A stretch of DNA of 64,000 nucleotides, taken from NCBI RefSeq assembly GCF_047663525.1, contig NC_092621.1, positions 15,511,501 to 15,575,500 on the forward strand, written 5' to 3'. This stretch comes from Anas platyrhynchos. Its lineage: Eukaryota; Chordata; Aves; Anseriformes; Anatidae. The translations under genes were made by a program, and so were the position numbers. Below, in pieces: positions 27,149 to 38,248 of this stretch. How positions within the stretch are numbered: position 1 is the first letter of the stretch; each line of letters opens with the position of its first letter. The notes under the pieces are model-generated. The model did no database searches. It was not told where the DNA came from and worked only from the letters and a program-made list of their open reading frames with translations.

Positions 27149-30100
27149 CTAAGAAGAAGGGAAAAAAGACATTAAATACAGTTTTCTAGTTCACGTACAT
27201 TCAATACTTCATGGCTAGTCCAACTCTCAAACAACATTCATGCTACACTGGACGGCTTGGTTTAAAGTCATTCATATCCGTCATGCTTCATGCAAAGAGA
27301 TCATGTGAAAACAGCCAGTTTCTTCTTGTTTCATTCTTGTGCAGTTTCATTCTTGTTATGATGAAATGTACTTTTAAAAAAATCCATTACTATTTTTTTA
27401 AACTTCTGGCTTGTATGTTACATATTTTAACAAAGCACTTAAAATAATTTGTAAAATCCCTTCATCTTTTACCATACATGCACATGCTAAGACAACCACA
27501 TAAACCGTTCCACCATTTACATCAAACTTTAAAAGAGCGCACAGTGTTCACCTCATGAACAATGCCTGGGTGGACAACTTCAACTCCTGCCTCCAGAGGT
27601 CCATCACCCATGATTGGGCGTCGTGCATAAGTTCTTCTGTGTTTTTCATCCACACGCACAAGGTACCATGTTCCCTCAAAGAGATCTTCTACAGAACACT
27701 GTGGAATATAGTTGGCTGCAAAAATAAAAATAAACAAACACATCCTGTTAGTTGGTTCCTGGTGAGAGTTTCATTCAACACTGGCCTTTACGTGTTGTAG
27801 TTTATAAGTACTAAGACAGGAAAACTTGCATCATTTGGTTTCATTTCATTTCAATGAATACGAGCTACAGGAAAGCACTTTACAAGCTATAAGGAAGTAG
27901 AAAGAGTTGGACATCCTCTTCATTACATAACCAAATCATTACAGCTGTGCAAATTAAGTATTTTGCTGTAGGATTAGGAATACTGGAATACCAGAGTACT
28001 GTGTTCAGCTCTAGGGCCCCCAACATACAAAGGACATGGACCAACATGGACCTATCAGAGCAAGTCCAGAGGAGGGCCGTGAAGATGATCAGGGCACAGG
28101 GCAATCTGACCTAGTGGAGGTGTCCCTGCCCATGGCAGGGGAGCTGGAATCAGATGACCTTTAAGATCCCTTCCAACCCAAACCGTTCTGCAATTCTATG
28201 ATTATGGTTCTGTGATACACGCTTATGAAGCTCTTACCCAAGTGATGAGTTTCCTGTCTAATCTTCATGTTTTCAACAAAGACATCAGGTGCAATACATT
28301 TTCTTGAGTCAAGTCTTGTTTTAAGGTCAGAAAGGCTGGCAGTTATTTTGTCCAGTGCAGAACCTACAACAGAAACCCATCATGTACCATTTGCACCAGT
28401 GCCAAAAGCTGCACACTAGCATGTTAGCATAGCAAGACTATTCAAAATATTCTGCATTATAGAAGTAAAGTTTCTAGTTAGGTATGAATACTCCCATTTA
28501 CTTGAGAAAAACACTTGTAGCATTTGAAAAATATTATCTATTTGCCTAAAGAGTCACTTAAAACATACCCTGGAGGTGGAACATCTTTAATGTTACTGTC
28601 ATTAAGCACTGTTCTACAGATTTACTTAGGCTGATGGGTAATGTAGCAAAGCTTTTAGAGGTGAGCTGTGCAAGGGAGTTAATTAGCGTCTCTTCGTTTC
28701 ACTCACCAGGAGTGGCATCCTGTGTAACTCTGATGGAATACAGAGTAGCAGCAAAACCAGAGCCATATGAGAACACACTAATTCTCTGTCCTGCAAGATG
28801 CTCTGGGGAGTACCTGCAAACCAAACAACAATCTTTTATGCTGAGAATTAAGTCAAGATGCCAGTTTTAAATAACCAGAAAGTGCAGCTAGCTTAGAAAA
28901 AGCAGACATAAGATTGTATTAACTACAACAGCACATTTAGCATGCTATGCGCATAAATTAGGGCTTTTTAAAGCAAGATTTCAAACACTGCTGTTATGAG
29001 ATGATTTTCAAGGCTGCCTACGCAAAAACAAAGAGCAAAGAAATGCCCAGAATATGATCATCTAGAAGGTGGCCAATTTTCATTCCTAAGTATCCTAAAG
29101 CCTAAAATGAAACATCACATCTTGGAATGCAAAGTAACAATACAAGAGACCCAAGATGAGTGGTTTAATTTATGTTTAGCATGCTTTTTTAAGTCTCAGT
29201 GATGGGAAAAAAAAAAAAAGTTCAGTAAATACATGTATTACTTTCCTTTTATTATTATAGGGAAACAGAGAAAGCATTCTGGTTCTGTTTCCTACTATGG
29301 CAGTGTCTTTTGGGGAGGTTACGGGAGAGAAGGTTGGGAAAAGGTACACCACCTTACAAGTAAGATCCTACTTAGAAAGGCAGTAAGCAGTGTTTTAGAT
29401 TAGCTTCTGACACAAACTTTGAATCCACTTGTCACTTGAACTAGCTGTGTATGCGGAATAGTTTTGTAACGTTTTATGTGCTTACATATAAAAGGCTATG
29501 AGGTTGGTTTTCCAATTTTATACTTACTGGGCTAGAAGAGAGGCAAGGCAACCGTAGACTGAAGGGGTATACATATTTCCATTCTGATTGGACACAAGTA
29601 ATGAAGCTTTGGTTTTCTGATTGAAGAGCTCTGCACTAGCTTTCATAAAAGCTTTTTCTACATCTCTGTCAAAATATGTATCTTCAAGTTTTATATCCCT
29701 ATTACAAAAAATAAGTAAATGCAAGAAAAAAAAAAAGTGGTCAGTAATAGGTAGAGGAAAACGAAGAATATCTTGCTTGTTTACCAAATTAAGACTATCT
29801 GAACAAGTAAGGCAGCAACTGTTCTCACCTGAAAGCTTCCAGCCCACTGAAAATGCCACTTGCTGTCTCTGGGTTCTGGTCACTGAGAAAGTCATTCAGC
29901 AGCAGTCTAGCCACACTCTTCTGCACCAGTTTACAGTAGGGAGAATGAAAGATCATGAATCCAAAGTCATTCAAGGTGAAACGTCTGTCTGTTCCTTCTG
30001 GAATTGGCAGAAAAGTTGTAACACAACTTATTACTTGTACTCACTTCAGCTATTAAAATAAAACAGGGGGATGGCAGTACTTAGTCATCATAACATGTCA

Positions 30101-32258
30101 GCATACAAAAGACATCTCAAGACTAACTCTTCCTGGCAAACTCATTTAAAACGCTGATAAAACTTCTGTTTAAAAATTAATTTCTTCCTGATCTTGTGCA
30201 CCATCGAGCAATGTTTATTCTTCTGGCAGAAAAAGCTGTAAGCTTAACAGAAACTCAGTATTTCTACCGAGCGTTTTGAAATAAGAAATACTCTGCTTCA
30301 TCTATTTAATCTTCAGATCTATCCTTCTTAATAGGGGTGAAGCAACTACTAAACATGGGAGGATAAAATATCATCACTTTGTATTTAAATATTAACCTCA
30401 ATATTTTTTAAGAGCCTTGGGGGAGGGAAAAACAACACACTCTGAAGCAAGGTATTTATATTGCCGCAACAAAAGCCTGAAGAGACTACTCCTTACTGAT
30501 CATCAGATATTCAGTTATAACAGTACAGAAATAACGTGTTTCTTTAGGGGGAAGAGCAAACATTTCAACCACCTCAGAAAACACAAGCACAAAAAGAGAA
30601 GCAGTACGCTAGTCTTTAGATTGGATGCTAAAACCTGAAAACACGCTGTTTGTGTAATTATACGTTCCAGTATTTGTGGCTACATACCCTTTTGCCACTG
30701 GGCGTGGATTTTGTTGCGATAGACAGTATAGCAGCGATCTAACGCACTGAGGTAGCACTGTATAGACAGCTTGCCATCAACAACTGGGTATTCGGAGACC
30801 ATGTCTGGCTTATAGAAGTCATAGGCATGCTGCATGTGGGTTCCACGCAGTCCTGATGGAGAGAATTTGACAACATTGAAAATTATTTTATTCAGCTTCT
30901 GTGAATCAGTTTGAATACATCACTTCACAAATGTGGAAAGCAGCTAATATTTGGTCCCAGACAGACAGGTTTTCTTAGCACTTCAAGCCCTTCTAGGTAA
31001 TGTTTCGCACAGTTCTCAACTGCCTGCAACTCAAGTACAGTAGGCTTGAGCATCACAAACACATTAACAAGTCATTTCTTCTTGAAAATAGAGTGCAGTG
31101 CTTTGTTATTCAGTTCTAGCCCACACTTTGTCAACTTTACAGGAGAATCTCCTAGTACAAAACAGATGGAAGCACCTCTAATTGGTTCTTGCTGTGTACT
31201 ATAGGGGGACTTGGCCAAGGTAGCCAAAAGGAGACAACCTTCTGACATTAGTGGGGGTTAATCCAGCCCTCCAGCAACCCAGAGAAACAGGGGGCAGGCT
31301 TCAGAATGGATCGAGTATCTGGCTGAATGGTATTTGTTTTCTCACAGGACTCACCTCTCTCAAAAATCAAAGGAGCATTTGGGCCAATGAGCATAGCAAC
31401 AGCACCAGCTCCCCCTGTTGGCCTGGCGTTTCCAGCGGCATACACAGCAATGTCTCCAGCGACAACAAGTGCGTAACGCCCTGTAAAAACACCAAAGTAA
31501 CAATGTGAATTAGCCAAGAATCTAGATTTTGCTACACATCAGCAACTTTTGGCATTTGGTTATTCCAAACTATTTCACTTTTCTGTCAGCTACCAAATTT
31601 CGCAGGAAAAGACCAGTGATGATAATTACATGCAGAAGATGACAGCATGGATAAACTAGTGGCAAATGCCCAGCGTGTTTAAGACTTCAGAAAGAATTAA
31701 TATAGTTTATCCTCTGGATTTTATACAGTTAGGCATAGACACTGTAATTATAAGAGATTAGCCAACAACAGAGAATGACGTAAATTTGCAGGAAAATACC
31801 CTGAACTTACCATCCCAAGAACTGGATTCAATCCAATTAACCGCATTAAAAAGAGCAGCAGTGCCTCCATAGCATGCATTCGTGGTGTCAATTCCTTCTA
31901 CATCTGTATTACCAGATTCTTCAAAAAGTTGCATCAGGACAGTCTTTACAGATTTGGATTTATCAATTATTGTCTCCGTTCCAACTTCTAATCTCCCAAT
32001 ACAATCATAGGAGAGGTTGTTCCTCTCCATAAGCTTCTGAACCACAGTCAAGCTGAGGGAATTGATATCCTCACGGTCAGAGCAGAACCCCATCTTCGAC
32101 TGGCCTAACCCAATGGTGTACTTGCCGGCATCCACACCATCATACTTCTCCAGCTCTGTCTGGTCAACATACTGAGAGGGAAAATATATTTCTAGTGCAA
32201 CAATTCCCACATCTTTGGGCCAACAGGATTCAACGTTCACTGGAAGAGACCCAGGCAT
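27056..32258 (-). CDS. HMGCS1: Cytosolic hydroxymethylglutaryl-CoA synthase (nine coding exons, 522 aa)
   Basis: The enzyme condenses acetyl-CoA with acetoacetyl-CoA to HMG-CoA in the cytosol, the step before HMG-CoA reductase in the mevalonate/sterol pathway. Coding exons on the minus strand are 32258-31811, 31480-31355, 30852-30688, 29997-29829, 29698-29528, 28813-28707, 28363-28238, 27715-27552 and 27148-27056. Together they give 1569 bases, hence 522 residues, the avian length (human 520). The catalytic triad is intact: Glu95, Cys129 in NACYGG and His264 in FHSP. No mitochondrial leader is present: the protein starts MPGSLPVN and ends ISNGEH, as expected for the cytosolic isoform and not HMGCS2. 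All introns are GT/AG and all phases match. A CR1 piece sits in one intron. Sterol control through SREBP is known for this gene; candidate sites are listed with the promoter. Confidence 0.98.
27552..27715 (-). CDS. HMGCS1: HMGCS1 coding exon 8
   Basis: Encodes [20 protein letters not shown] and on to GIVHE, ending at a full codon before donor GTGAAC. The acceptor is TTTTTGCAG. Confidence 0.97.
27970..28218 (+). mobile_element. CR1 3' fragment in HMGCS1 intron
   Basis: Plus-strand CR1, antisense to HMGCS1. The reverse-transcriptase end (VFSSRAPNI-like region) is followed by the CR1 3' UTR and ends with ATTCTATG and diverged octamers near 28191-28217. It seems internally deleted. The 5' edge is approximate. 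Confidence 0.85.
28238..28363 (-). CDS. HMGCS1: HMGCS1 coding exon 7
   Basis: Encodes [14 protein letters not shown] through [10 protein letters not shown]. The acceptor is TGTTGTAG and the donor is G|GTAAGA; both ends are phase 1. Confidence 0.97.
28707..28813 (-). CDS. HMGCS1: HMGCS1 coding exon 6
   Basis: Encodes [19 protein letters not shown] and on to RVTQDATP. The acceptor is GTTTGCAG and the donor is G|GTGAGT. This exon holds the conserved SYGSG active-site segment. Confidence 0.97.
29528..29698 (-). CDS. HMGCS1: HMGCS1 coding exon 5
   Basis: Encodes [19 protein letters not shown] through CLASLLAQ. It includes the conserved [12 protein letters not shown] segment. The acceptor is GTAATAG and the donor is CA|GTAAGT. 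Confidence 0.97.
29829..29997 (-). CDS. HMGCS1: HMGCS1 coding exon 4
   Basis: Starts within codon 247 and encodes [20 protein letters not shown] and onwards, including catalytic His264, to GLEAF. The acceptor is AATTCCAG and the donor is AG|GTGAGA. Confidence 0.97.
30688..30852 (-). CDS. HMGCS1: HMGCS1 coding exon 3
   Basis: Encodes [20 protein letters not shown] through KIHAQWQK (residues 193-246). The acceptor is TCCATCAG and the donor is G|GTATGT. Confidence 0.97.
31355..31480 (-). CDS. HMGCS1: HMGCS1 coding exon 2
   Basis: Encodes [20 protein letters not shown] through APLIFER (residues 151-191). The acceptor is TTTTTACAG and the donor is G|GTGAGT. Confidence 0.97.
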
Positions 32259-32268
32259 TGTGGCAGAT
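31811..32268 (-). CDS. HMGCS1: HMGCS1 first coding exon
   Basis: The ATG is at 32258-32256, with the context CCACAATG. The exon probably starts at 32268 after acceptor TTAAAG. It encodes residues 1-149, with Glu95 and the nucleophile Cys129, and ends at donor G|GTAAGT. Confidence 0.97.
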
Positions 32269-32699
32269 CTTTAAGGAAAGAAAAGAAAAAAAAAAGAAAA
32301 CATAAAAACAACTTGTTTATACACATCTGTTTCTAGAGACCTACTTTGTATATACTTTAGATTTATGCAGGTATACAGAAAAGGATAATTTTTAGGTATT
32401 TTATGGGTTCATTTGTAAAAGGCAAGCCTTGGAGATTTTGGTCTGAGAATACCGAGAACATCATTATCAATTGTATAACATTTTGTATTAAGTTCTTTTA
32501 ACTGAAAATTCATTTTCAGCACTGGAGACAGGTACATTTAGCTTAAGCCTCAATTACTAGGTATCACTTATTTCAGCGCAGCAAAACCCATGGCAGTGCT
32601 GAGCGTTTGAGAAACGAGCCTGCCCATTACCCTATTTCCACGTGCCAGCAGAGCCGCAACCCTACACAAGCAGGCTGGGCACACCGGACCGCTTTTCAG

Positions 32700-33260
32700 A
32701 CCGCAGCTGACCACGAACCACCCAACTCAGGAATAAACCCGGCCGACACACAGGCCAGAGCCTTCCCAACCCGCTTCTATCTTGGCGCTCCACAAGTGCC
32801 ACAGCGACGCCGGGCTCCGACCTCCCCCCCCCCCACCCTGCGCCCTGCCCGCCCCAGGGGCACCCCGGGCCCTGCGCTCCTCCCCCGGGCAGCGGGGCGG
32901 GCCCTCAGCCGCCGCCGGCCGCCCCCCCGTACCCGCCTCAAGGTTACCGGGACCCCTCCCCGGTGCCGCAGAGCTGGGCAGCCGCTGCCCTCCCCTCCTT
33001 TATTTCCCCTTCTCCTCCCGTCCCGTCCCCCCCCCTCCGCTCCCGCCCCGTCCCCGCCGCCCCGCTCCCGTCCCTCACACGCAGCGGAATCCCATGGCCA
33101 GCGGCTGACGGCCAAGGCGCATGCGCAGGAGTTGGGGGGGGGGGGGGAGCGCCGTGCGCGCACCCGCTCCCGTCCCCAGCGCCGCGGGAGCGCGCACGGC
33201 GTGACCCCGGGCGGCCCCGTGCCCCGGCTGCGGGCAGCGCCACGCGTCCCGCCCGCATCC
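32700..33260. promoter_or_regulatory. GC-rich, CpG-dense island with NRF1-type site
   Basis: Dense in CpG, with many C runs (11 C at 32824-32834) and 14 G at 33134-33147. It contains the palindrome GCGCATGCGC at 33117-33126, matching the NRF1 consensus. It could be an alternative HMGCS1 promoter, since human HMGCS1 has transcripts with differing 5' UTRs. A weak minus-strand donor (GG|GTACGG, exon end 32933) is possible. Promoter function is inference. Confidence 0.55.
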
Positions 33261-33569
33261 CTGCTTTATTTGTTATTTATTTGTTTTTTAATAAGAGACA
33301 GGACGCCCAGAGCGGCACCCAGGCATGCTGTGGGCTTCGTGGCTTTCTGGGGGTGCTGCTCCCAGACCCCCGAGCTGCATTTTATCCTCACGTCGGGGAG
33401 GAGAGGAGGGTGAATGAACGCCAGCAGCGCCAGCTTCCCAGGGACAAAAAGCTGCTCGGGGAGCGGCATGCCATGGCACAGGCACCCCTTCCTCCCTCTG
33501 CATGGCACAGCCAGCTGTGGGGGTGCTGACATGGTCGTGGTGACACCCCAGAGCCTGCAATGGTTAAGT

Positions 33570-33810
33570 TTAGGACAGAGCATCTCAGTTGGAAGGGACC
33601 TAGGAAGATGACCCAGTGCCCGGCCACGCCACAGCTAGCCAAAAGTTAGAGTGCATGCTGAGGGTGTTATCCAGGTGTCCCTGACGGGCACCGGTCACCT
33701 CCCTAGGAAGCCCATCCTAGTGCTCGGCCATCCTCATGGCAAAGAAATTGTTCCTCACGCCCATCCCGAGCCTCCCCGGCACAGCTCCGTGCCATCGCCA
33801 CGCATCCCAT
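33570..33810 (-). mobile_element. CR1 3' fragment, diverged
   Basis: Minus-strand CR1 3' UTR and C-terminal ORF2 remnant. Recognised from the sequence TTGGAAGGGACCTAGGAAGA near the 3' end and the CAAAGAAATTGTTCCTCACG block. Edges are approximate. Confidence 0.75.
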
Positions 33811-34544
33811 TGCTCGTTACCAGGCAGCAGAGATTGCAGTTTTAATTAAGTTACATATGAGCACAGAAGATGAGATGATGGCATATCATGGGCTTGGCAT
33901 GCCACAGCCCCAGAACAATGGCTTTTAATTGGGTGTTTATCCTGAGGACAGCTCAGTATGCCAGAGGGACTCGCATCATTGGTGAGCTCTGAGGAAAGCA
34001 CTCTGCTTCAGTGCTGGCCAGTTACAGGACCTGCGGATCAGCACCAGCATTTAATTACACGCTGCTTGCCACAGTTCCCTCGCCCAAGAGCTTTTCGTGG
34101 AAGACAACTAAAGGGAGGTAATTTCTGATGTATTCTCACCAAATACGTCCGGTGTAGCAGCAGCCAGGGCTGTCAGGTTACACCGCAGTGTACAGTGCTG
34201 CTTTACACGCCCACTCTGGTCACTTAAGAAAATGGGATGTGTAGCACCTTCGGAAAGTCACTTGTTACGATGGAAATTGTCTGCCCTGAGACAAGCAGCC
34301 TTTTGTTCCCCTGGTCCAATAGTTACAGAGTGAAACGCTACCCAAAAGCACTACTTCTTTTAAAAACCGAGAGGCGGAGATGCTTCGCTGTAAGGCAACG
34401 AGGAACCTGCTTTGTTTCGCACCCCCTTGGGGGCTCCGCAGGGAATGAATGAGCAGCACCAGCCAGACACAACTTTCCCCTTGGCGTTGCCAGACGCAGA
34501 GACGCATTCTCCCACAACACCCGGCAGCGTTCACCATCCTGTAC

Positions 34545-34835
34545 GCACAGTGCCACAGCAGCGCTGGGGTCGGAAGGGAGCCGAGACCACCTGCTGCAAC
34601 CACCCCCTGCCACCACCAGCACCCACCGAGCCGTGTCCCCAGGCACCGCGTCCAGCACCCCCAGGGACGGTGACCCCGCCACCTCCCTGGGCAACCCATT
34701 TTGATGCCCGACTGCTCTTTCTGAGGATAAATGTCTCCTATTTCCAACCTGAACCTCCCCAGTGCAGCTTGAGCCCCTTCCCTCTGCTCCCATCACCGGT
34801 TACCTGTGAGAAGCGGCCGGCCCCCATCTCCCCGC
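34545..34835 (-). mobile_element. CR1 3' fragment, diverged
   Basis: Minus-strand CR1 with the features GGTCGGAAGGGAGCC, GGGACGGTGACCCCGCCAC and CCTGAACCTCCCCAGTGCAG. It lies within about 150 bases of the inferred HMGCS1 exon 1. Edges are approximate. Confidence 0.82.
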
Positions 34836-34986
34836 GCCTTCCCCTCAGGTCCCCTCGGGCACGGCCGCTCCTGAGGTGAGTCCTGAGGTGAGGCCGTTAC
34901 CGGCCGCGCGCTCCCGGTACCGGCGCCTCGCCCCGTGGCCGCGCACGGCCGCCCCCCAGCCCCACGGCCGCCCCACGGCCGCTCAC

Positions 34987-35070
34987 CTGCGCGAGGCGAT
35001 GGCTGTGGCTGTGGCTGCCGCTGCCCGGTACCCGCTGCCCGGTGCCCGCTGCCGCCCGCCCGGCCAGAGG
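34987..35070 (-). other. HMGCS1: HMGCS1 non-coding exon 1 (inferred)
   Basis: A strong minus-strand donor CGCAG|GTGAGC ends this exon at 34987. The 5' end is estimated about 30 bases downstream of the TATA-like TTTAAA and may be off by tens of bases. Confidence 0.6.
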
Positions 35071-35409
35071 AAACGGCGGCAGCCGGCGCGCGGCCCCTTT
35101 AAACGGCCCCGCGGCCCGGGCTCCGTCCCGCGCGCTGAGTGGCAGCTGCCGCCGGCCAATCACGAGCGCCGCCACCTCCCCGGGGCCCGCCCACCGAGAG
35201 CGCCGGGGCCGGCGGAGGAGGCGGGGGGGAATGGTGTGAGAAAGTGACGCGGCGTGGCCAGAGGGCGGCGCGCCAATGAGGACGCGGCACGGGCGGCGGC
35301 GGAGCAATGGGAGCCGAGCGCCGCGCGGGGGCAGCCAATGGGAGCGCGCGGCCGACCGCGGGTGAGAGTAGGGCGGCCGCCGGGGCCCGGCGAGGCGAGG
35401 AGGCCGCCG

Positions 35410-35422
35410 GTTGCCTAGCAAC
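35410..35422. promoter_or_regulatory. RFX-type X-box
   Basis: GTTGCCTAGCAAC: two RFX half-sites, GTTGCC and AGCAAC, facing each other across a single base. It is at the outer edge of the CpG island. Confidence 0.5.
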
Positions 35423-35452
35423 GGGCGGCACGGCCCGGCCCGGCCCGGCCCC

Positions 35453-35464
35453 GCCGCCATTTTG
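35453..35464. promoter_or_regulatory. YY1-type site
   Basis: GCCGCCATTTTG matches the core-promoter YY1 motif, often found close to transcription starts. It follows a CCCGG tandem at about 35431-35450. Confidence 0.5.
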
Positions 35465-36153
35465 CGGCGTGTGGCCGGGGTCGCCTCAGGGACCCGCGCA
35501 CCTCACCCGGACCCCACACACCTCACACGGGCACAGCCCCGGGGGACAGGAGGGCTCGGTGGTCCGGTCCCGGGGCTGGTTTTACAGCCAGGAGAGCCGC
35601 AGGGGTGCCCTCCCTGGGCAGCTCCTGTGGCACCTGGTGGCTGCAGCTGGCAGGGACAACGCCCCCCTCACCTCACACAGCATCAGGGCAACACGAACAG
35701 GTTATTTACGGGCTTGGGAGCTGGTGAAAGCAGTGCAAAAGGAAGGGGGAAGCTCCCATGGAAAGCCTTAGCTCCTGCCCTGCTCACTCTGATTTGAGCC
35801 TGTCATCACGCAGCGCCGTGTGTAGTCACGGGTTTGTCACGGAACTCTTCATGAAATTGGGAAATGCTACTGAGATGTTGGGAGTTTTGTTTGCAGTTGT
35901 TAACTCTGCACGCTGCTGATAAGCTTACGTCAGGCACTGTGCTAGCCAGTTCCCTGTGTAATCCTGAAACAACACAGTGACAAAATGCAAACTGAACAAG
36001 CCATGGCATGGTTACATCCTACGGGCACACCGCATCTTCCATGCCTGCAGACCAAACAGACTTCCTGATGGAAAATTTATTTTTTTTTCTGCTCCATTGG
36101 AAGAGTTGAACAACTGCCCCGGGTCTCTAAAACTTCAGTTCCTCCTTCTTTTT

Positions 36154-36582
36154 CACAGAATCACAGAATCACAGAACCATCTAGGTTGGAAGAGACCTCA
36201 AGATCATCGAGTCCAACCTCTGACCTAACGCTAACAGTCCCCACTAAACCATATCCCTAAGCTCTACATCTAAACGTCTTTTAAAGACTTCCAGGGATGG
36301 TGACTCCACCACCTCCCTGGGCAGCCTGTTCCAGTGCCTAACAACCCTTTCAGTAAAGAAGTTCTTCCTAACATCTAACCTAAAACTCCCCTGGCACTTT
36401 AGCCCATTCCCCCTTGTCCTGTCACCAGGCACGTGGGAGAACAGACCAACCCCCACCTCTCTACAGCCTCCTTTAAGGTATCTGTAAAGAGCAATAAGGT
36501 CGCCCCTGAGCCTCCTTTTCTCCAGGCTGAACAAGCCCAGCTCCCTCAGCCACTCCTCATAGGACTTGTTCTCCAGGCCCTT
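36154..36582 (-). mobile_element. CR1 3' fragment, little diverged
   Basis: Minus-strand CR1 tail starting with three CACAGAA(T/C) octamers (36154-36177, plus-strand reading). It retains the last part of ORF2, ending [11 protein letters not shown] as in the copy at 15.5 kb, and joins unrelated sequence near 36582. It is very similar to the 15499 copy, with few substitutions and a short indel. Confidence 0.93.
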
Positions 36583-38248
36583 CCTACCAGAGGAAAAAAT
36601 AAAGTCTCCTTCTTCCAGACTTTGAAATGGGCTCCTAATGCCAGCCCTCACCATGTGCCAGAATGGCTCCTCACGGTGTGGTACTTTGTGCTGGCGTGGA
36701 GAGCCGCACCTGCTCAGGAAGAGAGGAAGTAAGCCGTCTGGTCCTCAATTTGTTGGGGTGGAAGCGCAGGACATGGGGCTTTTACAGCCCCTTCCCTACA
36801 AGCTGGGGTCCCTGGTGTCTCCATGTGGCCAGCTGCCATGCAGCGTGTCCTCCTCAGCCAGGTAGGATGCAGCGGGGAGGGCTGTGAGGCAGGGAGCAGC
36901 AGGAAGCCTCCCCAAAACTGCAGAGCTGCCTCACAACTCGGGAGCTCTGTGGGTGCACATGACCACCTCCCTCCTGGGATGCTTCTGGCCATGGGCATGA
37001 CGCCCAGCTTCGCCTTGGACCTGCCTCACTGCGGCAGCTTTCCCTGCTGACCCCAGCTGCTGACCCTGGACCTGCTTTGCTTTCCTGTTCGGGTGCCGTG
37101 AGAGTGTGCCCTTGTCAGCAAGGCCACTGCCCGGCCGGCCTTGGTGTCACGTTTGGCTGCTGGCTCGCCTGCCCTCGCCCGGCAGCCTGCCCTTGCCGCT
37201 CCCTGACAGCTCGACTGTGCTCACCTGTCTGCCTGCAGTCACATCACGCTTTCTTTTTGATAAACGTCCTATCTGCTTCCAGAATGGTAAAAGCAGATTT
37301 TATTTTTTTAATGTACCCAACAATCTATGCAAATGTAAATAGCAATCTTCTGAGTTTTTTTACATCTTCACATATCTGACCAAGGGATGATCCACATTTA
37401 CTGCCTCATTTCCAGTCTTTCCACAGTCTTTCTCATTAACTTTCTATGTTGTTGAAGACAGTATGGCATAGGCATGCACGAAATCATTGCTATTAATCTG
37501 AAATAATGTGTGTGCAAAATAGTAAAATTTAAAAATACTACAAATGAATGAACCACCTGTAGCCAACAGAATTATAGCCATGTTCTCCTACTGTGCCCAT
37601 ATCAAAGCACATTTACAGATTACACCCTGCAGCTGATGAAGGAAAGCTAAAAGGTGAAATGTAACAGCCAGTTGCTGGATTTTCTGAATTTTAAAACAGT
37701 CTAAAGACACAATGCAGTCCTGTTTTTTTTTTCATAATCATTTGGAGTTAAGTTCAGGGACCAGGTATCTAACCTATGCTGAAAAAAGTGATGTATTTGT
37801 CTTCTAAGGATGCTCCAGATACTAATTTAAATCTACATCAACTTCAGATTACCTCCTCTTGCTGACTGTTTCAATAACTAATTTAGTAGCCCTAGTAAGG
37901 GTTTTTGAAGCCCTAGGAAGCATTTTGTAGCCTAAGATTTACTATTTCTTCTAATTAGTAGCTACAATTTCTTCTGTCATTGTTATCAAGAGCATTAGTC
38001 TTTTTCTTCAGCTTCAAGAGGCTTCAGATCCAATTTTCTTGTCACTGAGTGTAATGTCAGGGAATACTTATAGATACTGTTTGCAAGAAAGGTCTGCCTA
38101 TACAGCTGTTGCAATGGAATTGACAACAATTGGTTTATGTTGATTTCTCAGAAAGATTGCAGTAAATAACAATAAATTTATTGATGGATCTTGTTCCAGA
38201 TCTTAGGTAACTAAGATTATAGTCCTTTAACCGAGTCATGCTCCAGAC

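Larger units (their letters stand above)
32269..34986 (-). other. HMGCS1: HMGCS1 5' intron, with a second GC-rich island
   Basis: Lies between the first coding exon and the inferred non-coding exon 1. It contains the GC-rich block at 32700-33260, two diverged CR1 pieces at 33570-33810 and 34545-34835, and otherwise nothing recognisable. Confidence 0.7.
34850..35500. promoter_or_regulatory. HMGCS1: CpG island, main HMGCS1 promoter region
   Basis: Very high GC and CpG density. For minus-strand HMGCS1, a TATA-like TTTAAA is at 35098-35103. Inverted CCAAT boxes (NF-Y type) are at 35156-35160, 35273-35277 and 35335-35339, and a GC box at 35187-35192. A CRE half-site TGACG is at 35245-35249, and an SRE-like CTCACACCAT (minus strand) at 35240-35231. 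NF-Y, CREB/ATF and SREBP acting together on the HMG-CoA synthase promoter is established in mammals; assigning these particular sites is inference. An RFX-type X-box and a YY1-type site lie at the outer edge. Confidence 0.75.

Noticed and set aside
32607-33529. Long Pro/Arg-rich plus-strand ORFs, up to 268 codons
   Set aside because: Low-complexity translation of the CpG island; open only because GC-rich sequence has few stops.
34897-35771. Arg/Ala/Pro-rich ORFs in the main CpG island
   Set aside because: The same composition effect; the region is better explained as the HMGCS1 promoter.
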